Origin: Lucifuga dentata
Lineage: Eukaryota; Chordata; Actinopteri; Ophidiiformes; Bythitidae
Direction: 5' to 3'
Length of the DNA stretch: 64,000 bases
Assembly (NCBI GenBank): GCA_014773175.1
Contig: VXCM01000158.1
Span: 126,207-190,206, forward strand
Under the pieces are notes generated by a model. That model was given only the letters and a program-made list of their open reading frames with translations. It had not been told where the DNA came from and ran no database searches. Position numbers and translations under genes: made by a program. Shown piece after piece: positions 31,301 to 44,302 of the stretch (the stretch's first letter is position 1; each line of letters opens with the position of its first letter).

Positions 31301-34273
31301 GCCACATATGTATAAAAGCAGAACCGTAATCAGAGGCAGCTCATTCCTATTGATCTTATAAAATGAGAACCATTATTCAGTTATTACACTTCCAAGACCA
31401 TGTGTACTATATAATACAATTGTACTCATTGAATCTCAGCCAATCAGGCAGCAACAGAGTCAGAATTGTGGGGATAATATTTGCATGGAAGAGAAAAAGC
31501 AATATAGAGACCTGGTAATTTCTGGTAACATCCAGCAAAGAATGAAGTGTGACTAAAACAGCAAAAAAAAAAAAANGAAAAAAAAAAAAAGTAAATATAA
31601 TTACAACTCAGCTATATATACATGAGGGTGCCATGGTTCAGTTCCATATGTGCTGAGAAATGAAAGAAGTGGAGAAAAAGAATAAAATAAGACATGAAAG
31701 CCAGGACAGGAAGGTGTATATGATTCATGAAAATGGAAAACAAAGCTGAGTTTTATAAAGGCAGAGATGTGCTTATGGTGAGGCTATAATTTCCTATGTT
31801 TTCCTGGTTGTTCACCAGCCTCTGTTTTGAGCAGGGACCTCTCAGATTAGAGAGACGGCTCTGTTCAGCAGAACCACCAGTGGTCCACAATGGGCAATTA
31901 AGGGATTTGAAGCAAGAAGTCAGGGAAGAAAGCTGAGCCAGTAAAGTTAAGTTTGTTCAGGCTGAAAGTGATTTACAAGGCCAGGGGCCCAAGAGGTGTG
32001 TGTGTGTGTGTGTGTGCGCGTGTGCAACTTACTTTAGTTTGCTAAACAGACCTGTTTTCAGTGTTCACATACTTTCAAAATTATTGAAGCTGTGTATGTT
32101 CTTCCACTGGGGGGCACAAGAGATCTCTACATGGACTGGCCAGAATTAAGGCCCAAATTTTATGGTTTATTGTTCTTGAAAGCTTGCCATTCATTTCTTG
32201 TGTTTTTAACTGTCTTTAACATAAACTGTCTTATATGTGAATTGCGCCATGATCATAGAACAATGAAAATTTGTCACACTGAGTTTATGCAATCATCAGG
32301 CTGAATAAATAAAAATTTGAACATTGAATTTAACTTTGCCAATGAAAAGAGACATAAATCAAATTATAACATTTCACCATTTTCCCATGAGAAATGTGTG
32401 GTTAGAAATGCAATGGTTAGAGTAGTCAAGACAACATGACATCATGAACAGTTCACACTATGATTACGATGTAAGAAAAATTCAGAAGTCTAAAAATAAA
32501 GGTAACACAATAAAAAAGACAAGGACTGTCTTCTTTCTGAATTGCACCTTGATCATGGAGCCAGCAGAGGGCGCGCTGAGCCCCTCATACAACAAAAGGA
32601 ACTTTCTAAGATCCAGTTTAGTTATATGCTATAAAATACTGTATAATCAGCGAAATAGACAATCTTTAGTTCTTTTTAACTCGTCACGTGCATGATTTTT
32701 ATGTTTGATATCAAGTCTGAATGTGCTCAGAATTCAAATTTTAATCCATTTAAAAATATCATTTGAATTCCTTGTGACATGGTGAGAGGTCATAGGGTGG
32801 AAACCTGATCGATTTTTATCATTGATTTAATCGAGCGTGGACAAAGCCGCATGTTAACCCACTATGCGGCTCTTTAGGAATGCGGCATTTCTTTCCCAAG
32901 TGTGCTACTTTTCACTAAAAGACAGACAAGGTGGATAATCATGTAAAAAGTTGTTGTCATTATTTGATATAATATTTAAAAATACGATGTAAAGATGAAC
33001 TAGACACTCCCGACACGTTAAATGAAATCAAATATGTGGGATGTAAGTATTCCTGGTGCATTTGATCTTTTATAGTGCCACTTTAACGCGCCCTGCTTGC
33101 TTTCTTGGGGCTGCTGCAGCTTTTCTTCATGCAAAGCAGCGGTTGGAGTCTTGCGTTGTGAGTGAATCCTTCTGTGGTTAAATGGTGCCTGACTTGCAGG
33201 AATCTCGGCAGCAGAGGAGCAAAGCCTCTGGCTGGGGAGGAAAACCAAAGCAGCTCTGTGCGCAGAGACGCACGGCGCCTCATCCAACCAGCGCCAGTCC
33301 CACGAAAGCGGGGAAAGGGGGGAAAACTGCACATTTAAACCATTAAAGTGATTGAAACTGGACCCCGCTGCAGTTTTGAATTCCTGCTCGCTCTCTCTGT
33401 TCAGCCTCGGAAAGCTTCACTGAAGTGGAAAAATAGATTCATCGATAATAACTGATCACCGATAAATACCGGCATTGGAAAATGAGGAGTTCGGCAAGAA
33501 TTTCTAAGTGGTGTTGAGTGGACAACTTGAGGAAACCCGTAAAGATGCCTCTGACTGATCTGAACTTTAAGATTAATTAGGGAAAAACGCCTTCCGAGAA
33601 ATAGTTTTGTCTGTATTAGAGCCCGCGGAGAGTCAGAAACTCTCACTCGCCCATCAGCGTTCGTAGAAGTTTGATTTTAGATGAAATAGGCAACAAACAA
33701 GCGAACTGCAACTGTGGATTATACAGTTTTCTACTGCTGTGCAACGATGCCTGCCTGTTTCAAGGGAATTTACTGTCTAGTGGCATTTCTGCAGATTTGT
33801 TCAGGTAGGAGGATTTATTGGAAATATGGGTTTTCTTGTGCTTAGGGTTGTCAGTATCTTAGTAAGCTGCAGCCTTTGTGCATGAGGAAAGAAAGGATGA
33901 TTCAGAAAGCAGAATGTGGAGCAGAAAAATCAGTCAGCCAGTCACCTTTCCTCTGTGTGCCACTCAATATAATCAGTCTGTGGCCCCTGACCTGCTGCTT
34001 GCTGCCTGGTTGCTGAAAGTGACCCTTCTATCTATAACCACTGTTCCAGCCTTGCTGTTAGCCTACAGTTACATTTATGTGAGAATGCTGTATGCATGTA
34101 AGTGTTGTATCCAAAAGCATGTAAAGAGTCAGTGTACAGTATACAGTAAGTAGCCATTCTTCATGTGTGCATCAGATGAGCTACAGAGTAATGAAGAACA
34201 GAAAGATCAGACATGTTGAAGCTCTTTGAGCCAGTCAGACCAGTGAAAAATGTGTTGGTTGAGTTTATTTCCT

Positions 34274-34310
<37 letters not shown>

Positions 34311-34335
34311 GGAACAGTAATTACCACTGGATGGN

Positions 34336-34381
<46 letters not shown>

Positions 34382-37300
34382 GGAACAGTAATTACCACTG
34401 GATGGAAGTAAACTGCTCTATGTCCTGCTATTTGATATGCATGCTCAGTTCATTTTATGGTTGATTCTCTGTCACATCTTTATTCTTCTCAACTTTAAAT
34501 TGTGTTGTGTTTTATGTGTGCCAACTTAGCATGTCATTTTTTTAGTTGGAGAATCAATACTCACCAAACATCACGTTTGCTGGGTGAAAAAAAAAACAAA
34601 ACAGAATTGAAAAAAAAAGCTGTAATTTCACCTCTTTCATCACAGAGTGTTTCTGCAATAGCTGTCATTTATCATTTGGGTCAAGGTTATTTCCAGGAAA
34701 ATTAACTCAAGCATAACATTGATATAACACTGATTGGCCAGGTGGAGATATGAGTGCACATGGCTGAACAAGGTCTTTGTTAGAACTGGCATACTTGGCT
34801 TTGTTGCCTCACTCAAAAACAACAATTATGAGTTCCATCCATCCTCGGCCTTTGTAAGAGCTAAACTGGCCACACTGTGTCCCGGTCCACCAGCAGATTT
34901 TTCAACTGAAGCCTTAAAAGCAAGAGCAATTTCAAAACACCAACACAGTCACCAGATCCAGACAGCATTGCCCATGACAGTTACACGGATAGCAGAGTTT
35001 GGATAGATTCCTTATCAGCAATACTCCAGAAAACACTAGATAACAGTTATTTTTATATATTTCACATAATGCTGGTTGAGATGGGATGATTATAAGAGGT
35101 GTGAAGAGTTCCAGATTTAGTTCTAACAAAGAGAATTGGTGAATAGAATTTCATAGGTTGCTTTTAAATAAAAAAGTATAAAGAAAAAAGGCTGAACTTA
35201 AATTAGGGAAAATAGAGAAAATTTGATGGAACTCAAAAAGAACAAGTTCATGTTCTCCTTGGAACAAAACAAAGGTAAATGAGTCATGAAGATGTTTTAC
35301 CAAACTTCAATTGTCCCTCAGATGTCAAGCTGGCAGCAGCCATGTTTGACTTGAATGACAAATCCATCCATAACTTTAGCAGTGTACTTTCTAAAAGAAT
35401 AATATGTTTTTGGCACTCCAGTCTTCATAAGTATGACACTGACTAAGGAATGAGGGATGAAATAATTACAATAAATTTGGCTTAACCACATCCTTGGTCT
35501 GGAGTGGGACATAATTCTTTTAAATGAACATTACAGCATGAGGGAGGATACTACAGTAAATATGCAGTTTATGATCTGTGCGGCTTCTCTGATTATAAAG
35601 GAGGAACCAAGTGTTAAAGTGTGAATGTTTTATGGCCTTTAACGAGTAGATCTGTTCATTCTCACAACCAAATCTTATCTTGAAGGAAACAAAATCAATA
35701 CACATCTTCCCACATCAAGAATAAAAAGGCTGTATGATAAACTCCCCATTTCATTTTCTTCAAATTTCTATATAAACTCATTCTAAACTAGCATATTTTT
35801 TTATGCATGGTCCCAGAACCTTTAAGATCGTGTCAGTTTGTAACTTTGTTAGCACTGAAACTGAATTCAGAGCACCAAAGGCATCTCTTCTTTCCAATCT
35901 CTTTCAAACTGCAAGCAGTGAGTTGGCAACATAGGTTTGAAAGTTCAATAAAATCTCCTGGAGGCTCCTAAATTCTGCTGCAGTTCCTTGGATCGCCTCA
36001 GCTTGAAACTTAACCCTTACTTGAGGCCTATTCTGAAAATAATTTCAAAGCTCTTGACAACACTTGAAGCTTCTTTTATGTTTGGTGTTCTGAGCAAACA
36101 TGCAGCATTGGAGAAGAATTATTCTGAATTTGACCTTATGAGTTGATTAGGCAGAAATATACACACAATAATGCCCTTTTTGACACTGTTTGAACTTGCG
36201 AGTGAGAGTGTGTGTGCTTTCAGTTCTGTAATTGCTCACACCACAGATTAGAGGGATATTGTAAAGTTGGATGTTGTAGCTGTTCTGAAGCTGGGATAGC
36301 TGGCAGGCTTACATGTCTGCCCTTGAAATTTATCCCAGTGAAACAATTGCAATCAGGATGATTGCATCTTTTTTTTCCACCATACTTTTGCTGGACACAT
36401 AACAGCTCAGCCTCTTGTTTTACATTCTCACCAGTAGCATAAAGACATAAAATGCCTGTATGAGTTCTTAGGAGGTGTGCTTTAAGTGATTCATAGCAAG
36501 GAGAACCCAAGGCAACCTGGAAAAACCCCCATATGAGACTTTAATCTCTGTATAATAAATCTGCCAACTGTAATTGGAAGCTACATAATAATCTAAATGA
36601 TGGCCATTAAAAGCATAAGCTCTTGTCGAGATGGCTTTGTCCCTTTGTTCATCCTACAGATCCTAATTATGCGCCCCCAGAGTGATGCTGTGGGCTCGCC
36701 GTGCCATTCAGTCCGCTTTGTTTGATGTTCTATAAACAGTGTTTAATAAAGCAACCAAGAGGATATAAATAATTACTCATCCATTATTTATTTTTTGAGA
36801 TGGTTGTGTCACACAAAAATAAAGTACTCTGCATGATTTTTTTCCCCCATATTTTAGCAGTTAGTAACAGGTTGAAAGTAACTAAACACATTTACTCAAG
36901 TACTGTACTGAAGTATCATGTTGAAGTAATGATGGTTTTTGTGAGCCTTTCATTTTGGGAGACTACTTTTTGCTCCATTATAGTCTGGCAGCTGTAGTTA
37001 CTTTTTTGTTTAGTTACTTTTCAGAATCGGATTTCACATTCAGTGTGAGATGAGATAATCAAACATCATACTTCACTTTATTTCTTTCCTTCTTTCCTTT
37101 GTTCTTTCATTGTTTTAGTTCTCCTTTCCTTTGTTTCTCCCTCCTTCCTCAGTCCTTCCTTATAAACTTCTCTCCTACTTACCTTCTTACATTCCTTCTT
37201 TCTTTGCTCTTTTCATTCCTACTTGACTTCTTCATTTCCTTCCTTCTTTCCTTCCTTCTCTTCTTCAGCTAGTCCAAATACATGAGTGACTCCAAAATTA

Positions 37301-40085
37301 AACATACAGGGTGGGATTCATAAACCACATTGCCAGACTTAATGACACACACACACTACACACACCTCATGTGCCGATGTATGGATACAGTATGTGTTAT
37401 ATTAGTGTCAGTCTCTTAAAATACAGAGCTCTAAAGCAGCGGATTTATTTTTTCTTTGCTGATTTAACATGTCAGTTTCCTTTGGCACAAGAGGAAGCAG
37501 TATACAGCGTGACCCTTAAATATGAAGCAGCTCATTATCATGCCAGTCTTCATTGGCTTTTACCTGTGATGCCTTACAACAACCTAACTGATGTGCTGAT
37601 TAATGTAAGGGAAGCTTTATGAATTAGCTTCTGTTATCACGGCGGTTATTTAGTGAGCCACCGTGCAGTTACTGTGATTTTTTTTTAATGAATCCTGCCC
37701 ATAATATTTTTCACCCTGTCAATTTGGGAAAATTTCAAAATATTAAATAATTTTACTTTGTAAAAAAAACATTCTTCATAATGAGTACTTTTTAAATTTT
37801 TGACACTTGAGTACTTATTTATTCCATTGCTGGTAACAGACCTATTTTAGCTTGAGACGGTCTCATTCATGTGTTGCCAATAGATAAGTTAGCACAGAGA
37901 GAACACAGCTGCCATGTGAAAAACTCCATAGGAAAACAGTTTGATTGAGACATCTGGCTGGCTTGCTGGAACTAGCTGAATACAGGTCAGGGTTCACACG
38001 TACTTACTCATGCTGCTTTGGAAACACTCATGACTGTACGAGGTGGACTGCTGTTGTGGCCCAATATAATGGACAATGCTTGTTACAGCATGGGGACCTT
38101 GTTGGCTTGATTGTGGGGGACTGGCCTGTTGTGTCATTCCTAAAGCTAACAAGACTCCCTATAGTCTTTGTAATGCTGACAGTGATGAGCTGAGTCCCTC
38201 CACTAATGAGGAATTCTTCGCCATGGATGATCAGGGCTGATATGACATCTTGTGTGCCAAAGACACTTTCTTTGATAGCTCTCATTGGATAAACTTGACA
38301 GATTCCTTCAGTTTTTTTTTTCTTAGAAATAAGCTTGAATTGCTGGAGACCAGTTTGGTTGGAAAGGACTGACAATGATTGTTTCTTGTGGCGTTGGAAT
38401 TAGAAAAAAGAAAAGGTAATGTGGGCATTTTGTGTCCGCTCTCCAACATAGCTCTTTCAGTTAACTAATTCATGCTGACTGGGAATCTGTCAAAATTACA
38501 GTTTGTTTTAAAGGAAAGCTGTCCTGTTTGAACTAATTGAGCATGTTTCATCAGTTGTTGCTTCTGGCAGCAACACTGGCACAGCTCACTCACTATACTG
38601 GCTTTAAAGCTGTTTTATTTGTCTGACCTGTCCTTTGGCTAAAACCTGAACTGTGATTTATATCTGGATGTTATGGGCTTATGGGTTGAACAGGGTGAAA
38701 AGACATTACCATCTCACCTTCATTGTGATTACACATTTCATACATCAACAGAGACAGCAAACGCATAAACATGGTCATGACAGGCAGGATGTTTATATGC
38801 ACTCTATACTCTGATTTTTATCTACTGTATGCTGTGATTGAGACAAACATGCAGAGTAAGGTGTATACATGGATGGAATTAATAGGATTCTGGTGTCTTC
38901 TTAATATACAAGACGTGTTGCTTCAAGTACAGTACCAGTGATTTTGCATGTTTTAGCATAAAATAAATGCCACTGTCATACATGTTATGACAACTAATTT
39001 CCAAAACATAAAACTGTATTTTAGTTTTCCTGTTATTTTTCCAAATCCCCTAATCTTTCAAAATCAAATGTTCAGGTGATACACATACCTTAAAATTTAA
39101 TGTTTTGCCTGCTAATACATATGAATGTAGAAGGGACATCCATTTTTTAATTTCATGGTATCTCCTGGGACCATATTCCTTCACAGACATACATTGTCTT
39201 CTGTAGCTGTGTTGGACCAATTAAATAAAGTTACTTCAAAAAAAATGTTGACAGGCATTGTGTTCGCTGTGATGGATTACTTATCTCAAGCACATATTAA
39301 GCTCTACAAGTTGATTTTAATAGCATACTGGAATGAACTGAAACCAATAGCAGTCTGGAATGTAGGAAAAACAATTCTAATATTTACTGCTCCAGTAAAT
39401 AGTAGTAAGTAGTTTTGTAAGTAACGAAACATGCAGGTTGTATATATTGGGCTCAAACATGCAAAACTACTGATATGGTCCTTTAGTTGGCTTTTGAGAG
39501 GAAGGAAATGCATGTACAGAATGCTTACACTAATTATATACCAATGGATTATTTACATGCTTGAGTAAATCGATTTTCAATCGCATAATTTAGATGTTAC
39601 TCTGTACGCCGTTGTCAATTTATGGTGATTTTTCTCTAATTATAGTGTTCATATCATGTTTAAAAAATTGATTATTGACTTAGTTGCAGTAGAATCTGAG
39701 TTCTAAAGTGCATGTAAACATACTGAGTGAGCACAGTTGAGTCTGAATGACTGTGGCTGTATCTTACCAGTTGTCTCTCAGGCCCTGCAGATGTTGCTGG
39801 AATTGTTTGATTTTGAGTGAATGTGCATACATGCATATGTAATGCTGTAATCATGATTTATGAGCATTCATGGTTTGTGTGCTGAAGATGTATTTCCTGA
39901 TTGCTTCCTTTGTTTACTCACTGGCTTCCTGTGATGCTGCAAGGCTGGTGTGGTTGCCAGCCCTGGGGGAGAGAAGCTATGGAGAGTTTTAACAAGTGCC
40001 TGTGGGCCAAGGGCTCACAGGTCATCACACCTTTACACAGTCACAAACACACTTGCACTTGCACACTCACACAGACAGACAGACA

Positions 40086-40133
<48 letters not shown>

Positions 40134-43100
40134 TCCTCATTTTGAGGTAGATCGATTACTGTCTGCCCTCTCCAGAAAGGTCATTCACTGAGTGAATCTT
40201 CCACTTTGCTACAACTTCAACCACCATTTCCACTCAACTCTTTAAAATCACAGCATTTCACACAATGTGCAAAGTCAAGTCCAATGAATCTTCATTAGGT
40301 GCAGCAACAGCTTGAGCACAAATTGAACAAATAATTCATAGAACTCAATTGACTCTGTTTTCTAATGAAGCAAGAACAAAAGGATGAAGTTAAACACAAA
40401 GTTGAAGTATTGACCATAAAGTTTTACTGATATTTCAAAGTTGTTTCTGTTTCATTATTGTATGAAATCAATTGGACATTCTATTCTATTACAGTATGAC
40501 TACAGTGTTAATTAGACTGTCGTGTCAACTATTTCTCTTCACTAGATTACACATAAAAGGTACACTAAAAACAAAATCTAGATCGATTAGCCACACTGTA
40601 TATGTAGGATATGGGTCTACAGTAATATTAATTTAATGTTCCACACAACTAAATTTGAAGATAAGTAGATTTGTTTTATCTTTTCAGCATCTGAGGTGCT
40701 GCTCCTAGTTCATCAGCAAGAAACTGTCAAGATGACCCAAAATAGTGAACCAGCACACTTGGCCTTGATGTTGATCTGGACACAATAGCTTCCAGGCGAA
40801 AAGATTCCCATGGGCTTTTTTTTTTTTTTTTTTTTGACTGTTTGTTCTCTTTTGGTCTTTCCTGTTTTGAGGTCAGTGTCCGGCTATCGCTGTGTGTTGA
40901 GGCTCTTTGGATAATTAGTTCTGTAAATAAATCAGATTTTTCATTGCCTTGAGTTTTTCTATGTAAGTGGGAAGAGATCCCACACATCCAGCCCTGGAGC
41001 ATCTGGTTATTCTCTGAATGCAGCTTGTTTCCTCTCTGAAATGTACCAAGACAAAGTACCTTTTATCCATTTGTACAATCAATGATTATTCAGCTGCAGA
41101 GTCCACTTTCAGATTGATGCTGTATTCCTCTAGGATTTGGGTTTGAGAGTAATTGGGGGAATTAATATTTTGAAAGGACAGCTTTAAAGGTCATGGTGAT
41201 AGGGTGACCTCAGAGGTGTTTCTCGAGGTTACCTCTTTGCCAGCGGTGTTGTCTCCAGTCAGGCTGCTAAGAATCAATGGCAGTAATCAATATGATTTCC
41301 AGTTGTTCTTTCACAGTTTTTCTCTTCACACACATTCACAATCTATTCACGCACATGTGCACATACATACCAGCAATTAGCATGGCTCTGAATATTAAAC
41401 CAAGGATTAGCAAACAAAAAAAATGGCTCAGTATTGTGAGGGAAGACATCAGTAATGCACATCATCCCTCTGCCATCCCCTCAATTCTTAACCTCCTCCT
41501 CTGTTCTTCTCCTGTCTTCCTCCGTCATTAGTGACAGCTTAGATATACAGTTCTAAGCCCTCATTGTGAAGACTGCGGCCTAAAGAACAGTTTTCCCACC
41601 AGAACATTTCACTCATGCATAACTTGCTTTAATTAGTAGATCTATTATTAGTGGGTATTTGTACTGCTTTATGATGGGATCTGCAGATAAGCAGGAGTAA
41701 TGACTCAAGCTGATGGTTCTGATTGTTTAGGATTGAAGACTTCCTCTTTATTACTTCCTCACAGTTTCACCACTGTTACATTTACAGCAGTGTAGTTGTA
41801 ATTACCAAGATAATGAATACTGGTCACACTACTGCAGGAATAGACCATTAAGTGAAATGCTGTTTGTATAGTGAGTGCAATAGTAGCCACGTAGCTTTTT
41901 ATTTGGCATCGGACTTGAATGATTGTTATACTCCACAGGACTCTGCCCATTATGCAATCAGAAATAGAGCTGCAATTTGTCCAAATATCAGTTTTGACTA
42001 TCAACTGACTTGAATGAATTTGGCCAATTTTTGAAAATTAATGGTGAATTTGATGTCATATTGATGGAAATAAGAGAGCATGGCTCTAACATGGTTTTAT
42101 GTGGAGTTGATTCACAGAATGCAGTTTCTTGAAAGATTTTACTTGTTCTACACAACACTGCCTTTTACTGAGGAGAATTTAAGATGAGCAGTGACCTCAT
42201 CACTCACCATATTATCTGTTACTAACATAATGACAGTGACACACTCAGTTAAATTAAGTGTTAAATATTTAAGAACACAGTTTTCTGAGCATTCAGCAGT
42301 CAGTATGGGGCTTGAATTCAGAATGATTTCATCACATATGTCTGAAATTCTAATACTTTATTCAGGCAGCCTTGATCAGAGGACTTCTAAAGCAAACCCC
42401 ATGCTTCACTTGGCTTATCAGATCCCAGTAAAGGTGCAGTGTTGCAGTGAATGATGAAGGAAGCAGGTTGATCAGCAGGCCAGTGACGATAACCTCAAGA
42501 CTGACCTTGTTACTGCAGGGAGAGGACCTGCCTATCATTAGCCTCATTATCAGAAGGTGATGCTACAGTGCATTCAGTCTCATTAGCTATTGAGAGAGCC
42601 AGTAGGAATTACATGTTGCACATGCTAGCATATTCTATATTGCAGGTGTATGTACAGGAAAATACTGTGTGAAGGTTTAGAGAGAGATGTGGCCAAGACA
42701 TGTAGTATGTGGTTAGTTTAGGCTTAGCTTAGCTGTAATTTATCTTATTCAATATGATTAATTAATGAGACATTTCAATAATTTTTATGTTCACTTTGGT
42801 AGTTTTGAATATACTGATGGGTGTAATAAAAAGCAAGAGATAAACATGTAAATTTTAGGATTATATGTTTATGATGCATCATTATACTGAACTGACTAAC
42901 CACTTTGACAATCCTTCAAATGTCTTAAGACTATTTGTTGTTCACAGGTATTAAGTCAGCGAAGCTTGAAATTTCCAGCTACTAAGTCAGTTCTTAATTT
43001 TGTGGATTTGTGGATTGGGACTGTCCTGTCTTACATCCCATTTTCTTTCCTGCAGTACAGGGTACAGCTTCTTCTTGTAGTGCAAACAACTAAGGGTTGC

Positions 43101-44251
43101 ACTGTGGCAAAATAGCCATTGAAATCTTTTGTATTAGAAATCAATTGGCTGAGGTTGGTGACAGAGACAAAAAGAATGAAACTGAACAGGGACAGAAAAG
43201 GGAAAGTGCTGAAAGCTGCTGTCTCTGACATTTGCAGTCGCAGGTGGATGTATTTTCAAATAATTAACCCATATGAATCCAGATGATTCAGAATCTGTGT
43301 GTGATAAAAGGGAACTTCAGATAGTCGTTAATCTCACTGACATTTTGCTTCCATAGCCTATGATGTTTTTCCACTGCAATAAGAACTAAGGGAGGCAACA
43401 TACCTTCGCTGATACCTCCAATCATTGAAAGTACATATTGGCTTCAAACAGCTTCTTTATTGTGACATGCAAGATAAGTGTTGGCTGCAGCCAGAGTTTT
43501 ATAACTGCTTTCTAATCAGTGTTGATTTGGCAGCGAGAATGATGGAAAAATGATGCCTTCAGTGTTTTTTGCACAAATCAACCAGTAACCATCAACCATT
43601 TGCCAAGATTTTCAAATTGTAGCCACAGTGGATTAGAGTTCAACAGTTCATCTCACAAATTTTGGCTTCAGAAGCGTAACAATAATTGCATGGTATCAGA
43701 AAGAGACTGACCTTCATAACTGTATCTAAATTACCACCCACGCAATTAGCAATCCAAGCTGGAAATGTTGGATTGCACACCCAACCTCATGTCAGCAAGC
43801 ACCAGCTTTACAGGGTCAACAATGCTACTAAAGAACATAGCTTCCTCTCAGTATGAGTCCCCAGAGTCCTGTACCAACAGTTTTGCCAACAACAACACCA
43901 TAAATGTAGCCAAATCAAAGGCTGTAAATGTGGATAAATTGTACAACTTCCACCACAGGAATTCAGTGTCTTTAAATATTTAACAAAAGTCCTTGTAACT
44001 TGGCAGCCAGATGTCAAATCAAAATTTACAGGGGAAAAAAGAGAGAAAGGAAAAGCAATTTGTCAAGAAATGTATCACAGTTTGAAGGATATTTGCTCAG
44101 TAGAGGTGACTGACATGAGCAGGTTTGCTGTGAAAAAAAGATGTCAGGATATTGTGGAGTTCTCATCCAAGCTGAACTGAATTGACAGCAATATTCTTGC
44201 TCTCTGCTGGTGGTGTTGATAGACTGTTGGCTGAAACACAGACATGTAAGC

Positions 44252-44302
<51 letters not shown>

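Larger units (their letters stand above)
29096..32999. other. robo1 intron between long-form exons and short-form promoter
   Basis: Non-coding and AT-rich, containing the hairpin, a GGGCCC-type repeat, poly(T) around an N at 30535 and the CTCF-like motifs near 32104 and 32561. Confidence 0.6.

Noticed and set aside
33018..33332. 104-codon minus-strand frame upstream of the short robo1 start
   Set aside because: Overlaps the GC-rich promoter/5' UTR, where long chance frames are expected; no domain seen.
34161..34376. Cys/Val-rich and Thr/His-rich frames over CA/TG tracts (also 40070, 53735, 58802, 61093)
   Set aside because: Dinucleotide repeats always give VCVC or THTH reading frames; they are not genes.
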